From a bacterium (GTDB lineage Bacteria; Oederibacteriota; PGYV01): DNA of 64,000 bases. The translations under genes and the position numbers were made by a program. A model generated the notes under the pieces. The model was not told where the DNA came from. It searched no databases and saw only the letters and a program-made list of their open reading frames with translations. The stretch is taken from the NCBI GenBank assembly GCA_029565735.1, contig JAKQNO010000071.1, positions 98,411 to 162,410 of the forward strand, in the 5' to 3' direction. Below are positions 45,108 to 55,973 of the stretch, piece after piece. Position 1 is the stretch's first letter, and every line of letters begins with the position of its first letter.

Positions 45108-46841
45108 TTACTTCGTATTTCCGGTTTTTTCACTTTTGACAATGTTTATTATTTCACCGGCAACAGAATTTTTATCCAGCATTATCCTGTTTTTAGGGTC
45201 GCGCCTGTAAGACACTTCAACCTGCCCTGTCACAAAGTTCTTTTCGCCCACAACCACCCTTAAAGGGAAGCCTATAAGGTCGGCGTCCTTGAACTTTACG
45301 CCCGGCGATATGTCGCGGTCATCCATTATGACATCTATGCCCGCTTCTTTCAGCTCTTTGTAGAGAGTTTCGCAGTAATCCATGCCTTCCTTATATTTCG
45401 CGTTAACAACTATGATATTGACTTCATAAGGCGCTATTGCCATGGGCCAGATGATGCCGTTTTCGTCGTTGTTCTGCTCTATTGAAGCTGCCACAACCCT
45501 GGAAACCCCTATTCCGTAGCATCCCATAACCATTTCTTTGGATTTTCCGGATTCGTCAAGATATGTCGCTTTCATCGATTTGGAATACTTATTGCCAAGG
45601 AAAAACACGTGGCCCATTTCTATGCCTTTCTGTTCGTTTAATGCCCCGCCGCACTTGGGGCATTTATCCCCTTTTTTGGCAACAGCGAAATCAGCAATAA
45701 GGTTTTCCTGATAATCCCTGCCGCGGTTAACGCCTGTGTAATGATAGTCGTTTTCATTTCCGCCGGTGACTGTGTTTTTTAAATACGCGGCTGTTTCATC
45801 AACAGCCAGCCTTATTCCTTTTTCCCTTAAATTAATCGGGCCGGCAAATCCGACAGGCGCGCCGGTTTTTTCAAGTATCTCTTCGGGTGTGGCAAGGCGT
45901 ATTTCGGAAGCGCCAAGCGCGTTTTTCAGTTTCACTTCGTTTATTTCCCTGTCGCCCCTTATTACCGCTCCCGCCATCTTTTTTCCGTCAACTATGTAAA
46001 GTATTGTCTTGGCGGTTTCTTCAGGTTTTTTCCCTAAAAAAGCCGCAAGTTCTTCAACGGTTCTTATATTCGGAGTATGCACTTTTGTCAAAGGCTCTTC
46101 CGCCGCGTCCACAACCGGATCTTTTTTAAACGACGCCTTTTCCATATTAGCCGCGTATTCGCACTGTTCGCAGTATATTATCGTGTCTTCGCCTGTCTCG
46201 GCCAGAACCATAAACTCTGACGATAAATTGCCGCCTATGGCGCCGGAATCGGCTTCCACGGCGCGGAATTTAAAACCGATCCTTTTACAGATTTTAACGT
46301 AGGTTTCAAACATATTTTTATAACTTTTCATCGCGCCTTCTTCGTCGCGGTCAAAAGAGTAAGCGTCTTTCATTAAAAATTCCCTTGAACGCATAACGCC
46401 GAAACGCGGCCTTATTTCATCGCGGAACTTGCCCTGTATCTGGTATAGGTTTATGGGAAGCTGCTTGTAGGAATTTACCTCCCTGCGCACAAGGTCGGTT
46501 ATAACCTCTTCATGCGTCGGGCCAAGGGCGAATTCGTTGTCGTGCCTGTCTTTAATCCTCATCAGCTCTTTGCCGTAAACGTTCCAGCGCCCTGTTTCTT
46601 TCCACAGTTCCGCCGGTGACAGCACAGGCAATAAGACCTCCTGCGCGCCGGCTTTGTTCATCTCTTCCCTTATTATACTTATTACTTTCTGGAGTGATTT
46701 GAAGCCAAGCGGCATCCAGTCATATATGCCGGCGCCAAGTTTTTTTATCATACACGCGCGCAGCATAAATTTATGCGCGACTGTTTCCGCCTCTTTGGGC
46801 GTTTCGCGCAGGGTGTTTATTAAGGCACTGGAAAATCTCAT
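45108..46841 (-). CDS. proS: Prolyl-tRNA synthetase
   Basis: 577 aa; GAGIYDWMPLGFKSLQKV, ALGPTHEEVITDLVRRE, IQGKFRDEIRPRFGVMRSREFLMKDAYSF. Confidence 0.97.
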   Translation of the reverse strand: MRFSSALINTLRETPKEAETVAHKFMLRACMIKKLGAGIYDWMPLGFKSLQKVISIIREEMNKAGAQEVLLPVLSPAELWKETGRWNVYGKELMRIKDRHDNEFALGPTHEEVITDLVRREVNSYKQLPINLYQIQGKFRDEIRPRFGVMRSREFLMKDAYSFDRDEEGAMKSYKNMFETYVKICKRIGFKFRAVEADSGAIGGNLSSEFMVLAETGEDTIIYCEQCEYAANMEKASFKKDPVVDAAEEPLTKVHTPNIRTVEELAAFLGKKPEETAKTILYIVDGKKMAGAVIRGDREINEVKLKNALGASEIRLATPEEILEKTGAPVGFAGPINLREKGIRLAVDETAAYLKNTVTGGNENDYHYTGVNRGRDYQENLIADFAVAKKGDKCPKCGGALNEQKGIEMGHVFFLGNKYSKSMKATYLDESGKSKEMVMGCYGIGVSRVVAASIEQNNDENGIIWPMAIAPYEVNIIVVNAKYKEGMDYCETLYKELKEAGIDVIMDDRDISPGVKFKDADLIGFPLRVVVGEKNFVTGQVEVSYRRDPKNRIMLDKNSVAGEIINIVKSEKTGNTK

Positions 46842-46881
46842 TTTATTACCTCCTGAATTTATACATCCATAAATCCGTTTA

Positions 46882-47943
46882 TTATTTTATAAACTTCATC
46901 AGTTCCTTATTAAACTCTTTTAGCAAATCTTTTTTAGGGACGCGCTTTATGATTTTGCCCTTAACGGTTATAATTCCCACTTTCTTTCCGCCGGATACGC
47001 CAATGTCCGCGTGCGCCGCTTCGCCCGGCCCGTTGACAGAGCACCCCATCACAGCCACTTTAAGCGGTTTCGGGATATACATGGTAAGTTTTTCCACGTC
47101 TTTTGCAAGTTTTATCACGTTAATTTCCGTCCTGGCGCAGGTGGGGCATGAAATTATTTCAACGCCGTATTTGCGTATGCCAAGGTTGGACAGCATCCTG
47201 TAAGCCGCGTAAACTTCCAGCTCCGGTTCTGCCGTCAGCGACACCCTCATTGTATCCCCAAGCCCCTCATATAAAAGTATCCCAAGGCCTTCGGCGGATT
47301 TTATCATTCCGGATATTTCAGTGCCCGCCTCTGTTATCCCTATGTGAAGCGGATAGTCGCGCTCTCTGGAAAAAAGTTTATAAGCTTCAATTGTCGTCAT
47401 TACATCCGACGCTTTTAAGGACACTACAATATTTTCAAAATTATGCTTTTCAAAGTTTTCTATGTGCTCCATAAGGCTGGCTGTCATATTATTAGCCGCA
47501 TCGCAGGAGCTTTTATTTTTAAGTTTATATTTAATATCTTTCTGCAGCGAGCCTGAATTAACGCCTATCCTTATTGCGGTATTGTGTTTTTTGGCGGCGT
47601 TTATTACGGCTGTCACTTTATCTTCATTGCCTATATTTCCGGGATTTATCCTTATCTTATCAGCGCCGTTTTCCATGGCCTCTATGGCAAGCTTATAATC
47701 AAAATGAATGTCCGCTATTAGAGGGATATTTATCTTCTTTTTTATCTGCTTTAACGCAAGCGCGGATTCATGGTCAGGCACGGAGCAGCGGACAAGTTCG
47801 CACCCGGCTTTTTCAAGTTTTTTTATCTGCTCTATTGTGGCTTTCGCGTCAGCGGTTTTTGTATTGGTCATGGACTGCACGCGCACCGGCGCGCCGCCGC
47901 CTGTTTTCAATCCGCCTATATTTACAGCTTTTGTATTATTCAT
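46882..47943 (-). CDS. ispG: 4-hydroxy-3-methylbut-2-en-1-yl diphosphate synthase
   Basis: 353 aa; VRVQSMTNTKTADAKAT, LIADIHFDYKLA, ISCPTCARTEIN, AVMGCSVNGPGEAAHADIG. Confidence 0.97.
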   Translation of the reverse strand: MNNTKAVNIGGLKTGGGAPVRVQSMTNTKTADAKATIEQIKKLEKAGCELVRCSVPDHESALALKQIKKKINIPLIADIHFDYKLAIEAMENGADKIRINPGNIGNEDKVTAVINAAKKHNTAIRIGVNSGSLQKDIKYKLKNKSSCDAANNMTASLMEHIENFEKHNFENIVVSLKASDVMTTIEAYKLFSRERDYPLHIGITEAGTEISGMIKSAEGLGILLYEGLGDTMRVSLTAEPELEVYAAYRMLSNLGIRKYGVEIISCPTCARTEINVIKLAKDVEKLTMYIPKPLKVAVMGCSVNGPGEAAHADIGVSGGKKVGIITVKGKIIKRVPKKDLLKEFNKELMKFIK

Positions 47944-47961
47944 AAATCTCCTTATAAATAA

Positions 47962-49281
47962 TTACACCTTAAAAAACAGCCGCGCTATGTCTTTATACGT
48001 CACAAATACAAGCAATGCTATTAAAAGGAACCAGCCAAGCTGCATAAGCGCTTCCTGGAACTTTAATGACACGGGTTTTTTTGTTATTCCTTCAATGGCA
48101 AATATCAGCGCCAGGCCGCCGTCAAGCGGAAGCAGCGGAAGAAAATTTACTATCGCAAGGTTTATGTTGATTATCGCGAACAGCATTAAAAGGTTAATTA
48201 TGCCGGTCTTTGCGACTTTATACGAAATTTCCATTACGCCTATTGGGCCTGCAACGTCCGCCGCCATTTTTCTTGTTATCATCCTGTAAATGGATTTTAC
48301 AGTAAGCACGGTGAATTCCCATGTGTTGTTAAAGGCCTTTACAAAAGCCTTTGCCGGATTGTATCTTTCTTTAATGGTATTAAGCCCGGGAATAATGCCC
48401 GCCACGTAAACAGTTTCATTTTCCGATTTTTCTTCTTTAGGTGTGACATTAATTTTTACGGTTTCGCCTTTTCTGTTTACCTCAATTAACGCGCTCTTTC
48501 CCCCTGTTTTCTGAATCTGTGCCTTAAAATCATCCCAGTATTTGACCTTTTCCCCGTTGACAGATACAAGCATATCACCCTTTAACAGCCCGGAACTTTC
48601 CGCGGGATAACCTTTTTCAAAACTGTCAATGTACATTGTTTCGGCAAGCGGGCTTATACCTATAAAAGGCCTTTTTTCCTTTTCATTTAATATGGTCACT
48701 GATTCCTCTATTTTTGGAAACAGCTTTACGGTTTCTTCTTTGCCTTCGCGCGTATATTTAATAACCATTTCTTTATCGCCGGATTCTTTTATGCCCTGCG
48801 ACAGTTCTTCCCAGTATTTTATTTTTTTGCCGTTAATCTCCGTCACGGTATCGCCTGTTTTTATTCCCGCAAGCGCCGCCGGATAACCGGGGCTTACTTT
48901 CCCTATCTGCGGTTTTAAAACATCGTTTCCGGCCATTAAAACCACCCAAATTAGGAAAACCGCGAAAACATAGTTCATAAATACGCCGGATACAGCCACA
49001 AGCATTTTTTTAGGGACCGGCTGGTTTAAAAAAGCGTTTTCATTTTCCGGATGCGCTTCTTCAGGATGCTCGCCTTCAAGTTTTACGAATCCGCCAAGGA
49101 AAAAAAGCCACGAAATCATGTATTCTGTTTCGCCTTTTTTAAAGGACACAATTGGCGGGCCCCAGCCGATGGAAAACTTTTCAACTTTTATCCCCTGCGC
49201 TTTGGCAGAAACAAAATGTCCAAGTTCATGTACAAGGACGGTCATTCCAAGCGCTATTATTATGTACAATACTTCAACCAT
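47962..49281 (-). CDS. rseP: Site-2 protease (M50) RseP, two PDZ domains
   Basis: 439 aa; VLVHELGHFVSAKAQGIKVEKFSIGWGP, two PDZ regions, NFLPLLPLDGG. Confidence 0.95.
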   Translation of the reverse strand: MVEVLYIIIALGMTVLVHELGHFVSAKAQGIKVEKFSIGWGPPIVSFKKGETEYMISWLFFLGGFVKLEGEHPEEAHPENENAFLNQPVPKKMLVAVSGVFMNYVFAVFLIWVVLMAGNDVLKPQIGKVSPGYPAALAGIKTGDTVTEINGKKIKYWEELSQGIKESGDKEMVIKYTREGKEETVKLFPKIEESVTILNEKEKRPFIGISPLAETMYIDSFEKGYPAESSGLLKGDMLVSVNGEKVKYWDDFKAQIQKTGGKSALIEVNRKGETVKINVTPKEEKSENETVYVAGIIPGLNTIKERYNPAKAFVKAFNNTWEFTVLTVKSIYRMITRKMAADVAGPIGVMEISYKVAKTGIINLLMLFAIININLAIVNFLPLLPLDGGLALIFAIEGITKKPVSLKFQEALMQLGWFLLIALLVFVTYKDIARLFFKV

Positions 49282-50419
49282 TTATAATCTCCTGTGCCGC
49301 CTGCCTTGAAAGCAGGTCTGTTTTTAATATCTGTTCAAGACTGGGGTTCTTTATATTTTTATGCAATGAAACCGTTTTTTCAACAACTTCGGTTATTTTA
49401 TCAAATGTAATGCGTTTTTCAAGAAAAGCGTGCACGGCTGTTTCATTGGCCGCGTTCATGCAGGCCGGCATTGTGCCGCCGGCTTTTCCGGCTTTAAGCG
49501 CGATTGAAAACGCCTTGAACTTTGAAAAATCAACCGGGCAGAAATCAAGCCTTCCTGCTTTTGCCAAATCAAGCGGTTTTACGACGCCGCGCCTTCTTTC
49601 GGGATATGTAAGCGCGTACATAATAGGAAGCTTCATGTCAGGATTGGAAAGCTGTGCTATTACAGACCCGTCTATATATTCCACAAGCGAATGCACAATG
49701 GACTGAGGGTGTATCACCACTTCAATTTTTTCAAAAGGTATATCAAACAGGTAGTGCGCCTCTATCACTTCCAGCCCCTTGTTCATAAGGGTGGAAGAGT
49801 CTATGGTTATCTTTTTTCCCATTTTCCATGTGGGGTGGGCAAGCGCCTGTTCCACTGATATTTTACTGAAATTTTCAAAAGGCGTGTTTTTTAAAGGCCC
49901 GCCGGAAGCGGTAATTATAAGCTTTTTAATGTATTCTTTTTTATTTCCCTGCATTGCCTGAAAAACCGCGTTATGCTCGCTGTCAACCGGAAGTATTACG
50001 GCTTTGTGTTTCTTTGCCTCTTTTTTGATAAGCTCTCCGGCTATTATCAGCGCCTCTTTATTGGCAAGGGCTATTGTTTTGCCTTTTCTTATCGCGGATA
50101 AAAGCGGCACCATTCCCACGGCGCCCACCACGGATAACAGAACCACATCCGCTTCCTTTAATACCGCAAGTTTTATCAGCCCTTCAATGCCTGATAAAAC
50201 TTTTACGCCTTTAAGTTTACCCCTTAAATACCGCGCGGCGCCCGCGTTAAGCATTGCTACATATTTGGGTTTGTATTTTTTTGCCTGGCTTATCATCTCT
50301 TTGACATTGTCGTTTGCCGAAAGGGCGACAGCCCTGTAATCCGAAAGCGGCCCGTCAAAAAGTTCAAGCGCGGATTTTCCTATGGATCCTGTGGAGCCAA
50401 GTATGGCTATTTTTTTCAA
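49274..50419 (-). CDS. dxr: 1-deoxy-D-xylulose-5-phosphate reductoisomerase
   Basis: 381 aa; KIAILGSTGSIGKSALEL, LANKEALIIAGEL, PVDSEHNAVFQ, HPTWKMGKKITIDSSTLMNKGLEVIEAHYLF. Confidence 0.97.
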   Translation of the reverse strand: MKKIAILGSTGSIGKSALELFDGPLSDYRAVALSANDNVKEMISQAKKYKPKYVAMLNAGAARYLRGKLKGVKVLSGIEGLIKLAVLKEADVVLLSVVGAVGMVPLLSAIRKGKTIALANKEALIIAGELIKKEAKKHKAVILPVDSEHNAVFQAMQGNKKEYIKKLIITASGGPLKNTPFENFSKISVEQALAHPTWKMGKKITIDSSTLMNKGLEVIEAHYLFDIPFEKIEVVIHPQSIVHSLVEYIDGSVIAQLSNPDMKLPIMYALTYPERRRGVVKPLDLAKAGRLDFCPVDFSKFKAFSIALKAGKAGGTMPACMNAANETAVHAFLEKRITFDKITEVVEKTVSLHKNIKNPSLEQILKTDLLSRQAAQEIING

Positions 50420-50433
50420 GGTTTATCCTTTTA

Positions 50434-51237
50434 TTACATTAAAAAAGTTTTTATGTAGAAGTATAATACCGGAGCGTTAAACATCATGGAATCAATTTTA
50501 TCAAGGGCACCGCCGTGCTCCGGCAAAAGGTCTGATGAATTTTTTACGCCCGAATACCTTTTAATCACCGATTCCGCAATATCGCCTATCTGCCCGGTTA
50601 CGGACAATAAAAGCGCCAGAATCATTACGTGATGCAGGGCGATAAAACCTTTTGGCAGGACAGTATAGGATATTATCGCGGCAACAATAACATTTATGAC
50701 AATTCCGCCTATGCACCCTTCTATTGTTTTGCCCGGCGACAGTTCCGGAATAAGTTTGTGTTTGCCGATAGCCGAACCCACAAAATACGCCCCGCCGTCA
50801 TAAGTAAGCGTTAAAAGGCCAAGCAGAAAAACCCACCAGCTGCCTCCCGGTTCTATGAACCTTAACAGTATTCCAAACGAACCAAGAACAGTAATATAAA
50901 ACACCGGCCCAAGCGTATTAAATACCCTTGGCAGTTCAGCGGTGTCTTTTTTAAGTATGACCATAAAAAACAGCCCCATTATAAAAAGGGCGCTGGCAAA
51001 AAATATGTATGACTTTTCCATCTGCATTGTGATTAAAGCAAGTATTACAAAAGATATGGCAAGCCCTGTCAGCCTGAAATTTTTGTCGCCTTTTTTATCA
51101 AGCATTACATACAGCTCGTTTAAAGCCATTGTCAGGGCAATTATGTTAAGGCCCACAAAAAAATACGGATTTTTGTAAAAAATAAGAAAAACAAAAACAG
51201 GAAGTATAATAAGCGAAATGATAATCCTTTTAACCAT
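50434..51237 (-). CDS. cdsA: Phosphatidate cytidylyltransferase
   Basis: 267 aa; multi-TM; LSPGKTIEGCIGGI, GQIGDIAESVIKRYSGVKNSSDLLPEHGGALDKIDSMMFNAPV. Confidence 0.96.
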   Translation of the reverse strand: MVKRIIISLIILPVFVFLIFYKNPYFFVGLNIIALTMALNELYVMLDKKGDKNFRLTGLAISFVILALITMQMEKSYIFFASALFIMGLFFMVILKKDTAELPRVFNTLGPVFYITVLGSFGILLRFIEPGGSWWVFLLGLLTLTYDGGAYFVGSAIGKHKLIPELSPGKTIEGCIGGIVINVIVAAIISYTVLPKGFIALHHVMILALLLSVTGQIGDIAESVIKRYSGVKNSSDLLPEHGGALDKIDSMMFNAPVLYFYIKTFLM

Positions 51238-51946
51238 TTGTCAGCCCTCCAAACCTTCTGTCGCGCGCCTGATAATTTTCAATGGCGGCGACAAGCTCTT
51301 TTTTTCTGAAATCAGGCCACAGGGTGGCCGTAATATAAAGCTCTGAATAAGCAAGCTGCCATAAGAGAAAATTGCTTATCCTCATCTCTCCGCTTGTCCT
51401 TATCATAAGGTCCGGGTCGGGAACGCCTTTTGTGTAAAGGTTTTCTTCTATCATTTTTTCGGTGATTTCAGAAGGAGCGGTTTCGCCTTTTTTCACTTTT
51501 TTTGCTATTTTAACGACGGCATTTTTAATTTCATCGCGCGAGCCGTAGTTTAACGCCAGTATCATGGTAAGGCCGGTGTTTTTTGCCGATTCTTTTTCAA
51601 GCATGTTTATTTTTTTTACGACAACAGCGGGCAGTTTTTTCCTGTCGCCTATTGATTTAAAACGGATGTTGTTTTTCATGATGGTTACGCGTTCGCGCTT
51701 TAAATAAGAATCAAGCATTGACATTAAAAATTTCACTTCAGGTTCGGGGCGCTTCCAGTTTTCAGTGGAAAACGCGTAAAAGGTAAGGTATTTAATCCCC
51801 AGTTCCGCGCAGCTTTCCGTTATTACCCTTACGGATTCAGCCCCCTCTTTATGCCCCATTATCCTGGGCAGTCCCCTTTTTTTTGCCCATCTGCCATTTC
51901 CGTCCATTATGACGGCTATGTGCGCGGGCAGGCGGTTTTTATCCAC
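51230..51946 (-). CDS. uppS: Isoprenyl (undecaprenyl) diphosphate synthase
   Basis: 238 aa; PAHIAVIMDGNGRWAKKRGLPRIMGHKEGAE, YLTFYAFSTENWKRP, DLMIRTSGEMRISNFLLWQLAYSELY. Confidence 0.97.
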   Translation of the reverse strand: MDKNRLPAHIAVIMDGNGRWAKKRGLPRIMGHKEGAESVRVITESCAELGIKYLTFYAFSTENWKRPEPEVKFLMSMLDSYLKRERVTIMKNNIRFKSIGDRKKLPAVVVKKINMLEKESAKNTGLTMILALNYGSRDEIKNAVVKIAKKVKKGETAPSEITEKMIEENLYTKGVPDPDLMIRTSGEMRISNFLLWQLAYSELYITATLWPDFRKKELVAAIENYQARDRRFGGLTNG

Positions 51947-51956
51947 ATTATTATCC

Positions 51957-52511
51957 TTAAATCTTCATCAGTTCTTCTTCTTTTTGCTTTGCTATGTGGT
52001 CAATGTCCGCTATGGCTTTGTCCGTTATTTTCTGTATTTTGCCTTCAGCGTTTTTTAAATCGTCTTCTGACACTTCTTTTTTCTTTTCTTTTTCCTTTGC
52101 CTTTTCATTCGCGTCGCGCCTTATGTTTCTTATGTCGACTTTTGTCTCTTCGGCCATTTTTTTCACTTTTTTAACCATATCTTTTCTTGTCTCCTCGGTC
52201 AGCTCCGGAAACCTTACTTTAAGCGAATCCCCGGTATTGGTGACCGATACCCCAAGATTGGAAGCAATAATTGCTTTTTCTATCTCTGCCAAAGCCCCTT
52301 TATCCCACGGTTTTATGTCTATTGTCTTGGCTTCTATGACCGCAAGGCTTGCCACCTGGTTTATGGGCATTTCATTTCCGTAATAAGGCACCCTGATGCC
52401 GTCAAGCACCGACGTGCTTGCCCTGCCTGTCCTTAACGCGCCAAGCTCTTTTATAAAATGTTCCGCTGATTTTTTCATTTTGCCTTCGCATTCCGCAAAT
52501 ATCTGATTCAT
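51957..52511 (-). CDS. frr: Ribosome recycling factor
   Basis: 184 aa; ELGALRTGRASTSVLDGIRVPYYG, FPELTEETRKDMVK. Confidence 0.97.
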   Translation of the reverse strand: MNQIFAECEGKMKKSAEHFIKELGALRTGRASTSVLDGIRVPYYGNEMPINQVASLAVIEAKTIDIKPWDKGALAEIEKAIIASNLGVSVTNTGDSLKVRFPELTEETRKDMVKKVKKMAEETKVDIRNIRRDANEKAKEKEKKKEVSEDDLKNAEGKIQKITDKAIADIDHIAKQKEEELMKI

Positions 52512-52521
52512 AATTGCCTCC

Positions 52522-53250
52522 TTAGCTTATGGTGGTTCCTATATTTTTCTTCTGTACAACCTTTTTTATGTTCCCTTTTTCCTTCATATTGAATATTACA
52601 AGGGGTATATTGTTTTCCATGCAAAGCGATATCGCCGTGGAATCAATGACCTTTAAATTTTTGCTTAACACGTCCATGTATTTCATTGAAGTAAAGCGTT
52701 TCGCGTTTTTATCCGTCATGGGGTCGCCGCTGTAAACGCCGGAAACCTTTGTGGCTTTTAAGAACACTTCGGCGCCTATTTCAATTCCCCTTAAAGCCGC
52801 GGCCGTGTCTGTCGTAAAGTAGGGGTTTCCCGTGCCTCCCGCGAAGATAACCACCCGCCCTTTTTCAAGGTGCCTCATAGCCCTTCTTCTGATGTATGGT
52901 TCGGCAATCTGCTTCATTTCAATCGCGGTTAAGACCCTTGTGTGGACGCCCATCTGTTCCAGGATGTCCTGCACGGCCATCGCGTTTATAATTGTGGCAA
53001 GCATTCCTATGTAATCCCCCACCACCCTGTCTATCTTGATTTTTCCCCTTCCACCGCGGAAAATGTTTCCTCCGCCTATTACCACGCCTATCTGAACCCC
53101 CATTTTCTGAACTTCCTTTATTTCCGAAGCAATGCTGTGGATTGTTTCGTAATCAATCCCGCTGCTTTTATCGCCGGCCAAAGCTTCGCCGCTGATTTTC
53201 AGCATTATGCGTTTGTAATTTTTCCCGCCGGTTTTTTCTTTTTTCGCCAT
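52522..53250 (-). CDS. pyrH: UMP kinase
   Basis: 242 aa; [48 protein letters not shown]. Confidence 0.97.
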   Translation of the reverse strand: MAKKEKTGGKNYKRIMLKISGEALAGDKSSGIDYETIHSIASEIKEVQKMGVQIGVVIGGGNIFRGGRGKIKIDRVVGDYIGMLATIINAMAVQDILEQMGVHTRVLTAIEMKQIAEPYIRRRAMRHLEKGRVVIFAGGTGNPYFTTDTAAALRGIEIGAEVFLKATKVSGVYSGDPMTDKNAKRFTSMKYMDVLSKNLKVIDSTAISLCMENNIPLVIFNMKEKGNIKKVVQKKNIGTTIS

Positions 53251-53312
53251 ATGTATTCTCCGCCTTTTAAAAGGGTATCGGTATAATCGCAGTTTATTGG
53301 CCCGTAAAATAT

Positions 53313-53342
53313 TATCCCCTCCCCACGTTAATGAGGAGGGGA
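53313..53342 (-). terminator. Possible hairpin terminator between tsf and pyrH
   Basis: ATCCCCTCC...GGAGGGGAT with a weak AT/T-rich tail on the minus strand. Confidence 0.5.
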
Positions 53343-53403
53343 TTGTTGTTTATTATAAAACATCCGCCCTTAAATCACAATGAAATATTGAACTTTTCGC
53401 GGG

Positions 53404-54006
53404 TTAAACGTTTTCTCCCAGTACAAACCTTGCAAACCTTTTGACCGAGATATTTTCCCCTATTTTTCCAATCTTTTCCTTAACAAGGGTATCCACGTTT
53501 TTGGTGTCGTCTTTCACAAAAAGCTGCTCTAAAAGGCATACTTCGCTGAAATATTTGTCCAGTTTGCCCAGAACTATCTTTTCAATTATGTTCGCCGGCT
53601 TTTTTGTTTCCGCCATCTGCGCTGTGTAAATCTCTTTTTCCTTCTCTATAACTTCAAGAGGAACCTCTTCGCGCCTTACGTAAAGCGGGTTCATGGCCGC
53701 TATCTGCATGGCTATATCTTTGCACAGTTCCTTAAAATCTTCGGTCCTGGCCACAAAATCAGTTTCGCAGTTTACTTCAAGCAGCACGCCCACTTTGCCT
53801 TCGCCGTGGATATAGCTGAAAATAAGCCCCTGATTGGCCGATTTTCCCGCCCTTTTTCCGGCGGAAGCAATTCCTTTTTCGCGCAGCCACTCGCCTGCCT
53901 TTTCAATATCGCCTTCGCATTCCATAAGAGCCTTGCGGCAGTCGCCGATGCCGGCGCCTGTTTTTTCCCTTAATTCTTTTACCAGTTCAGTTGTCACTTC
54001 TGCCAT
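53404..54006 (-). CDS. tsf: Elongation factor Ts
   Basis: 200 aa; VKELREKTGAGIGDCRKALMECEGDIEKAGEWLREKG, LLEVNCETDFVAR. Confidence 0.97.
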   Translation of the reverse strand: MAEVTTELVKELREKTGAGIGDCRKALMECEGDIEKAGEWLREKGIASAGKRAGKSANQGLIFSYIHGEGKVGVLLEVNCETDFVARTEDFKELCKDIAMQIAAMNPLYVRREEVPLEVIEKEKEIYTAQMAETKKPANIIEKIVLGKLDKYFSEVCLLEQLFVKDDTKNVDTLVKEKIGKIGENISVKRFARFVLGENV

Positions 54007-54045
54007 TTTATATCACCTTTTTTTAGTTTTTTCTGTTTTTAACTC

Positions 54046-54888
54046 TTATTTCGCGCCTTCAGGTTTTTCTTTGAAAACTTCGGCGTAATTTGTAGTATCT
54101 GCAGCCGCTGCCGCAACTTCAGCCGCGTTTTCCATTCCTTCAACAGACTGTTCTTTTGTCTTTTCCGATTCTTCCTTCTGCATCGCCACTTCTTTTTCTT
54201 TTTCCATGGCCACTTTTTCTTCTATGATGGTGTCGGCCATTATCTTGCACATAAGCCTTACAGCCCTTATGGCGTCGTCATTGCCGGGGATTATTTTGTC
54301 TATTCCGTCAGGGTCACAGTTTGTGTCAACAACGGCAACCACCGGAACTCCAAGCCTGTTGCCTTCGCGGACGGCGTTTTCTTCCCTTTTTACGTCAATG
54401 ATAAAAAGCGCGCCGGGAAGTTCGTTCATGTCCTTTAAGCCGCCAAGGTTATCCTGCAGCTTTTTCATTTCCTTTAACATGTTCATTTTTTCTTTTACCG
54501 GGTAGCGGTTGATATATCCGGTTGCTTCCATGTCTTCAAGCTGTTTTAAACGGGCAACCCTGGTTTTGATGGTGGAAAAATTGGTAAGAATTCCGCCCAG
54601 CCAGCGTGTGGAAATGTAAGGCATTCCGCAGCGTATGGCTTCTTCTTTAATGGCGTCTTTTGCCTGTTTCTTTGTGCCGACGAATATGACTTTTTCGCCG
54701 TTCCTTACGATTGTCCTTAAATACTGCGACGCTTCCTTGGTATACTTTAAGGTCTTCTGAAGGTCGATGATGTAAATCCCGTTCCTTGCGGCAAAGATGT
54801 AAGGTTTCATCTTTGGGTTCCATCTTTTGGTCTGGTGGCCAAAATGGACGCCTGATTCAAGCAGAGCTTTCATGGTAATCTGTGGCAT
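54046..54888 (-). CDS. rpsB: 30S ribosomal protein S2
   Basis: [46 protein letters not shown]; start at ATG 54888 behind AGGAGG (track start 55002). Confidence 0.97.
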   Translation of the reverse strand: MPQITMKALLESGVHFGHQTKRWNPKMKPYIFAARNGIYIIDLQKTLKYTKEASQYLRTIVRNGEKVIFVGTKKQAKDAIKEEAIRCGMPYISTRWLGGILTNFSTIKTRVARLKQLEDMEATGYINRYPVKEKMNMLKEMKKLQDNLGGLKDMNELPGALFIIDVKREENAVREGNRLGVPVVAVVDTNCDPDGIDKIIPGNDDAIRAVRLMCKIMADTIIEEKVAMEKEKEVAMQKEESEKTKEQSVEGMENAAEVAAAAADTTNYAEVFKEKPEGAK

Positions 54889-54933
54889 GGTAGTTCCTCC
54901 TGCCGGTTTTTTCGCCTCTGTTTTCATCATCTC

Positions 54934-54968
54934 CCGCGGCACCCTTATGATAAAGGGACCGGCCGCGG
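54934..54968 (-). promoter_or_regulatory. Hairpin in the rpsB leader
   Basis: Minus strand CCGCGGC-cggt-CCCTTtatcatAAGGG-t-GCCGCGG, about 46 nt upstream of the rpsB start codon. Confidence 0.5.
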
Positions 54969-55130
54969 AATCCGAAAACATGCGTTTTTTAAAAGCCTGC
55001 AAATAATATCAGAATTAGCGGGCAAAAACAAGCATTATTTTATGGAAAAAAACAAATATCCGGCAAATAATTTCATATTCCATATGTTCCATAAAAACCT
55101 GCCCGTCTGTTTTGAATAGATACAAATTAT

Positions 55131-55973
55131 TTAAGGCAATAATATTTTTATCAAATCAACCTTTAATTCAAGCGCCTGTTTTTTAAAAGAATCCTTTTGA
55201 TTATTGTTAAACCTTCCCGCCGCTGTTATCCCCCCCGTTATATTTGTTGTATACATTACAGCTCCGGCAATGCCATAAAGAACAATCCCGCCAGTGTCGT
55301 GCTCTTTGATACTGTTATATAAATTATAGGCAATTATCGCATTTACAGTAAACGCAATCAAACTATCGGCATATCTTTCGCAATACAGGTATCCTCCTCC
55401 CGGCAGAACAGCACCCAAAAAACCGGCTAACACTTCACTCTTTTGATGAACCTCTTTATATCCGTCAATATATTCCACTATAGCATAGGCGGAATCATAG
55501 AGTTCATTGCCCTTTTGAATTTTTTCAAATTCAAGTTTTGAATCAGCCCAGTCATTTAATGACAGATAATTTATCCCCTGAAGATAAGCAAGTTCGGATA
55601 TTTGCAGTATTTCAGAATAGGCTTTACACAGCACAAGGGAATATTCATATTCTTTGCCGATATAAGAAGACAGTATTTTCCCTTTCGCAGATTCCGCTTT
55701 ATATTTTTTTCCGCCGTTTTGAAAAATATAATCAAAAGCATCCCTTGCTTGTTCTGTTTTATCCGCCAACAAATAAGACTTTGCCACCATAAAATAAGCG
55801 TAATCCGCGCTATTTTTTTCACCGGAATAAATGTATCTTTTATATTCACCAATAGCCCTGTAATAATCACCTTGTTTAAAAAGGTAATCGGCAAAACTCG
55901 TGCCGTCATTTCCGGCAGCAGTAATACGGGTTAAAAAAAGCACAAATAAAAACATCACAAACAGCCTTTTCAT
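55131..55973 (-). CDS. Hypothetical TPR-like secreted/membrane protein
   Basis: 280 aa; signal peptide, helical TPR-like repeats, hydrophobic C-terminal segments. Confidence 0.7.
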   Translation of the reverse strand: MKRLFVMFLFVLFLTRITAAGNDGTSFADYLFKQGDYYRAIGEYKRYIYSGEKNSADYAYFMVAKSYLLADKTEQARDAFDYIFQNGGKKYKAESAKGKILSSYIGKEYEYSLVLCKAYSEILQISELAYLQGINYLSLNDWADSKLEFEKIQKGNELYDSAYAIVEYIDGYKEVHQKSEVLAGFLGAVLPGGGYLYCERYADSLIAFTVNAIIAYNLYNSIKEHDTGGIVLYGIAGAVMYTTNITGGITAAGRFNNNQKDSFKKQALELKVDLIKILLP

